A DNA stretch of 17,012 nt from Candidatus Cellulosilyticum pullistercoris (GTDB lineage Bacteria > Bacillota > Clostridia > Lachnospirales > Cellulosilyticaceae): assembly GCA_018883705.1 (NCBI GenBank), contig JAHLFQ010000007.1, positions 1 through 17,012 on the forward strand, written 5' to 3'. Shown piece after piece: positions 15,035 through 17,012 of the stretch. The translations under genes and the position numbers were made by a program. Numbering within the stretch: position 1 is the first letter of the stretch; each line of letters begins with the position of its first letter. The notes below the pieces were generated by a model, which did no database searches, was not told the DNA's origin, and saw only the letters and a list, made by a program, of their open reading frames with translations.

Positions 15035-15067
15035 TCTATTAATAGACTTTTATTTTTACCTAGGTAA
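15035..15067. repeat. Two perfect 12-bp palindromes in the divergent intergenic region
   Basis: TCTATTAATAGA (15035-15046) and TTACCTAGGTAA (15056-15067) are each perfect palindromes, 9 bp apart, with centres 21 bp apart (two helical turns). They have different sequences, so they are not one repeated operator. They sit between the AlbA_2 gene and the DUF4397 gene. A regulatory role is inferred from position only. Confidence 0.35.
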
Positions 15068-15092
15068 TTCGTAGAACGATTAACTTTTTAGA

Positions 15093-15122
15093 TTACTACA
15101 AAGACATCGCTCCTCATATAAT
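15093..15122 (+). promoter_or_regulatory. Possible promoter of the DUF4397 gene
   Basis: TATAAT (15117-15122) lies about 30 nt before the ATG. The -35 at 18 bp would be TTACTA (15093-15098), weak for sigma-A. The extended string CATATAAT also matches 7 of 8 bases of a sporulation sigma-E -10 (CATACANT), but no good sigma-E -35 is at the right distance, so the sigma factor is undecided. Confidence 0.3.
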
Positions 15123-15153
15123 GAAATAGAAAACTTTTCAAAGGAAAAGAACA

Positions 15154-15783
15154 ATGAAACATAAAATGATTCAACCCTATAGCTTCTTAAGAGTACTTCA
15201 TGCTATTCCTACGTCTAATAGCTTTGATCTTTATTTAGATGAAGAACTCTATGCTAAAGACTTGCTTTACGAAGACTTTACGATTTACAAACCACTTCCA
15301 AAGGGTGAACACGTAATATCCATTTGCCTTCATAAAGACACAGAACCGCTTCTTACACGTACCTTGTGGATTAGTCCCGAAAAAGTTTATACACTTGTTG
15401 TGACCTATGCACCTCATAGCGAAACCTTACAATGTTATTTAATGAATGATCCACATAAAAAGATACCTGAAGAACATTTTCTTTTACGTGTTGGTAACTT
15501 TAGCCAAAATCTTATGCCCCTTCAGCTTCGTCTTGTGGACACAACCCCTCTCTTCAAAAAAATCACCTCACATCAACTTAGTTCCTATTTATCTTTTTCA
15601 CCTGCTACCTATACAGCTGAACTAATTGACCTTGATTCTAAAAAGACTATCCTTACCAAGGCTAATTGTACACTCAAGTTATCACGCTACTATACACTCT
15701 ACATCATTGGCGGCACTAAATCATTTCCTACTAAGCTTCTTCTTACTATAGATGGTAATTCTTTTTTACACTTTGACCAATAG
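15154..15783 (+). CDS. DUF4397 protein, two tandem domains
   Basis: A 209-residue protein and the only plus-strand gene. Residues 11-85 fit DUF4397: FLRVLHAIPTSNSFDLYLD, then LPKGEHVISI and VYTLVVT. In this family a beta-sandwich typically starts RVxHASPDxPxVDVYxDG. A second, more degraded copy spans about 108-188 (FLLRVGNFSQ..., PATYTAELIDL, RYYTLYIIGG). Many relatives are secreted or surface proteins, but this one begins MKHKMIQPYS with no signal peptide, so it is probably cytosolic or exported another way; spore-coat association is possible but not shown. The ATG has AAAGGA 8 nt upstream. It is monocistronic, ended by a strong hairpin, and divergent from the AlbA_2 gene. Function unknown. 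Confidence 0.82.
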   Translation: MKHKMIQPYSFLRVLHAIPTSNSFDLYLDEELYAKDLLYEDFTIYKPLPKGEHVISICLHKDTEPLLTRTLWISPEKVYTLVVTYAPHSETLQCYLMNDPHKKIPEEHFLLRVGNFSQNLMPLQLRLVDTTPLFKKITSHQLSSYLSFSPATYTAELIDLDSKKTILTKANCTLKLSRYYTLYIIGGTKSFPTKLLLTIDGNSFLHFDQ

Positions 15784-15801
15784 GACCTTTCTCCACTATA
15801 A

Positions 15802-15843
15802 AAAGAGCTAGAACATTTTAACTAATCCATGTTCTAGCTCTTT
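15802..15843. terminator. Bidirectional terminator between convergent genes
   Basis: AAAGAGCTAGAACAT (15802-15816) and its exact reverse complement (15829-15843) form a 15-bp stem with a 12-nt loop. On the plus strand it is followed by CTTGTTT, ending the DUF4397 transcript. On the minus strand the U-run UUUUU follows, ending the flavin reductase transcript. Confidence 0.9.
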
Positions 15844-15871
15844 CTTGTTTAATAGTTACTATTTTTTCACT

Positions 15872-16672
15872 TTATTGTGGAGTCTTTTTGTTATGTTTTT
15901 TATTCTTGTTCCTTTTCTTCGAAGTCTTTTTATTAGACTTATGTGTAGCAGAATTTCTAGGTATTTGCTGATTTTTCTCTCTCTTATTGGATGAGACTTT
16001 CTTATTGTGGCAAGAGGTTGATTTTTCTGCGCCTTTTTTCATTGTGCTCGCTTCTTGCTCTACTTTATCTTTTTTTGACTTTGTTATACATGGCTTTTTT
16101 TTCTTGGAAATAGAATAACCAAAAGTACCAAGCTCTTCTCCAATACTTAAATAACTCCCATGTGAATAAGCTATAAGTCCTGTTTCATTTAAATGAAACT
16201 TCCCTTTTTCATCCATATAACTTTCGTCCACATAAACAGCTTTTACATTGGCAATAAACATATGATGTGAACCCAATTCCTTAATTTCTACTGTTTCACA
16301 AACTATACTTACTGGGCTTTCTTCAATCATAGGGCAATGGGTCTCTTCATCACGAATACAGGTTAAATGCATTTCCTTAAATTTATCTACATCTCTTCCA
16401 CTTTTTACACCACAAAAATCCGTTTCTCTAACAAGGGATTCCGTGGTTAAGTTAATTGCAAAATAACCAGATGCTTTAATTAAGTCATAGGAATAGCGAG
16501 AAGGTCTTAAAGAAATATAGGTCATAGGTGGGTTCGTACAAATTGTTCCTGTCCATGCTACGGTAACGATGTTAGTTTCCGTTTCATTCCCACAACTAAC
16601 CATTACTGCTGGCAGTGGATAAATCATATTGCCTGCTTTCCATCTTGTTTTTTGTATTCTTTGTTTTGTCAT
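15872..16672 (-). CDS. Flavin reductase (flavoredoxin-like) with lysine-rich C-terminal tail
   Basis: A 266-residue protein. Residues 11-189 form an FMN-binding flavin reductase-like domain of the flavoredoxin type: WKAGNMIYPLPAVMVSCG (11-28), then NPPMTYISLRPSRYSYDLI and FAINLTTESLV. Relatives reduce or carry FMN in redox reactions of anaerobes. Residues 190-266 are an unrelated-looking low-complexity tail with 25 Lys and 3 Arg among 77 residues. The start at ATG 16672 fits the family's usual N-terminus. AAAGGA lies 14 nt upstream, with a small hairpin (16674-16688) between it and the ATG that would shorten the distance. A GTG at 16759 would add 29 residues unlike the family and overlap the candidate promoter, but it cannot be excluded. 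It ends at a bidirectional terminator shared with the DUF4397 gene. Confidence 0.88.
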   Translation of the reverse strand: MTKQRIQKTRWKAGNMIYPLPAVMVSCGNETETNIVTVAWTGTICTNPPMTYISLRPSRYSYDLIKASGYFAINLTTESLVRETDFCGVKSGRDVDKFKEMHLTCIRDEETHCPMIEESPVSIVCETVEIKELGSHHMFIANVKAVYVDESYMDEKGKFHLNETGLIAYSHGSYLSIGEELGTFGYSISKKKKPCITKSKKDKVEQEASTMKKGAEKSTSCHNKKVSSNKREKNQQIPRNSATHKSNKKTSKKRNKNKKHNKKTPQ

Positions 16673-16673
16673 T

Positions 16674-16688
16674 GATTGATAGTCAATC
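16674..16688 (-). promoter_or_regulatory. Small hairpin between SD and start of the flavin reductase gene
   Basis: In the minus transcript GATTGA-cta-TCAATC forms a 6-bp stem ending 1 nt before the ATG. The stem uses the last two bases of the AAAGGA ribosome binding site. It may modulate initiation, or the sequence may be a palindromic operator in DNA. The stem is short and AT-rich. Confidence 0.3.
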
Positions 16689-16717
16689 CTTTCAATTTCT
16701 TTGTTATAGTATTTATT

Positions 16718-16746
16718 ATGATAACGTTTGTAGCCTTTGTTTGCAA
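16718..16746 (-). promoter_or_regulatory. Candidate promoter of the flavin reductase gene
   Basis: On the minus strand TTGCAA (16746-16741; 4 of 6), a 17-bp spacer and TATCAT (16723-16718; 5 of 6) lie upstream of the ATG at 16672, predicting a leader of about 40 nt. If real, it rules out translation from the GTG at 16759. Confidence 0.45.
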
Positions 16747-16807
16747 GTCTATCTAGCACACTTTGGCCTTATTTTATGACACCCTTTTATTTTTAAGCAC
16801 ACAAAAA

Positions 16808-16864
16808 GCTTCATCCATTAAGATTTTCTAAATACCTACCCTTTAACACCTTAATAGATGAAGC
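16808..16864 (-). terminator. Rho-independent terminator for an upstream minus-strand gene
   Basis: The arms 16808-16822 (GCTTCATCCATTAAG) and 16850-16864 pair over 15 positions, with one G-U wobble in minus-strand RNA, around a 27-nt loop. A run of five U follows. It overlaps the stop of the small ORF at 16851-16985, so it ends either that gene or a gene beyond the window. Confidence 0.7.
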
Positions 16865-16985
16865 ATTGATGATCAATTCTTATACTCTCGTTACTTTTTA
16901 CAACTCCAGTATGTGTAACACATTGCCTTGGAGTTAACACAACTTTAAAATATTTTTTGATAAGGCTTTCTACAAAGTATTTCAT
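16851..16985 (-). CDS. Possible small hypothetical protein (44 residues)
   Basis: A minus-strand open frame begins with ATG (16985), has AAGGGA 10 nt upstream, and stops with TAA inside the first arm of the terminator at 16808-16864. The product starts MKYFVESLIKKYFKVVLTPR and ends DHQCFIY; it is basic, with two Cys, and I recognise no family. An in-frame TAG TAG lies just upstream, so it is not the tail of a longer intact frame. Support is the SD, the spacing and the terminator; the length is within chance expectation. It could also be a remnant or a non-coding transcript. Confidence 0.3.
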   Translation of the reverse strand: MKYFVESLIKKYFKVVLTPRQCVTHTGVVKSNESIRIDHQCFIY

Positions 16986-17012
16986 AAATAGTGCATCCCT
17001 TATCTACTAAGC

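Noticed and set aside
16902..16935. Imperfect inverted repeat AACTCCA/TGGAGTT as a terminator
   Set aside because: No U-tract follows on either strand and the internal loop is asymmetric. I mention it only as part of the small-ORF finding.

Overview
The window looks like core chromosome of a low-GC Gram-positive anaerobe, most likely class Clostridia and perhaps near Lachnospirales/Cellulosilyticum. This is inferred from the AT-rich sequence, strong AAGGAGG-type ribosome binding sites, tight same-strand gene packing, a short ProB without PUA domain, a divergent topoisomerase IV-like pair, and DUF1292 and flavoredoxin-type proteins. No transposon, phage, CRISPR, tRNA or rRNA is visible. Thirteen genes are well supported and one short ORF is tentative. 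All but one lie on the minus strand, so the text below runs from high to low coordinates.

Right end (about 16990-15780): a possible 44-residue ORF with its own terminator, then a flavin reductase with an unusual lysine-rich tail. A bidirectional terminator separates the flavin reductase from the only plus-strand gene, a two-repeat DUF4397 protein. That gene diverges from a gene for an AlbA_2/Schlafen-type protein with a GHKL-like C-terminal domain. The intergenic region between them carries two perfect 12-bp palindromes whose centres are 21 bp apart.

Middle right (13630-11170): an M18 aminopeptidase, a cyclophilin, and a small acidic DUF1292 protein with a Cys/His-rich N-terminus, which has its own extended -10 promoter and terminator.

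Centre (11170-5620): a probable operon parE-parC-proB-ynzC, with two candidate promoters upstream and a bulged terminator at its end.

Left (5620-1): ruvA-ruvB, then a U32 family (RlhA-like, probably rRNA-modifying) protein and an FtsW/RodA/SpoVE family protein. In both pairs the upstream UAA stop is part of the downstream UAAGGAGG Shine-Dalgarno, which suggests translational coupling.

The most interesting lead is regulatory. A LexA/DinR-like box (8 of 10 fixed bases) overlaps the -35 of the ruvA promoter. A second, also 8 of 10, lies in the spacer of a promoter-like element upstream of parE. Type II topoisomerase, ynzC and ruvAB genes next to each other resemble a DNA-damage neighbourhood, but single boxes of this quality are expected by chance in a window this size. 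I found no clear-cut new system. The novelty lies in leaders, operators, the tail of the flavin reductase, and small ORFs.
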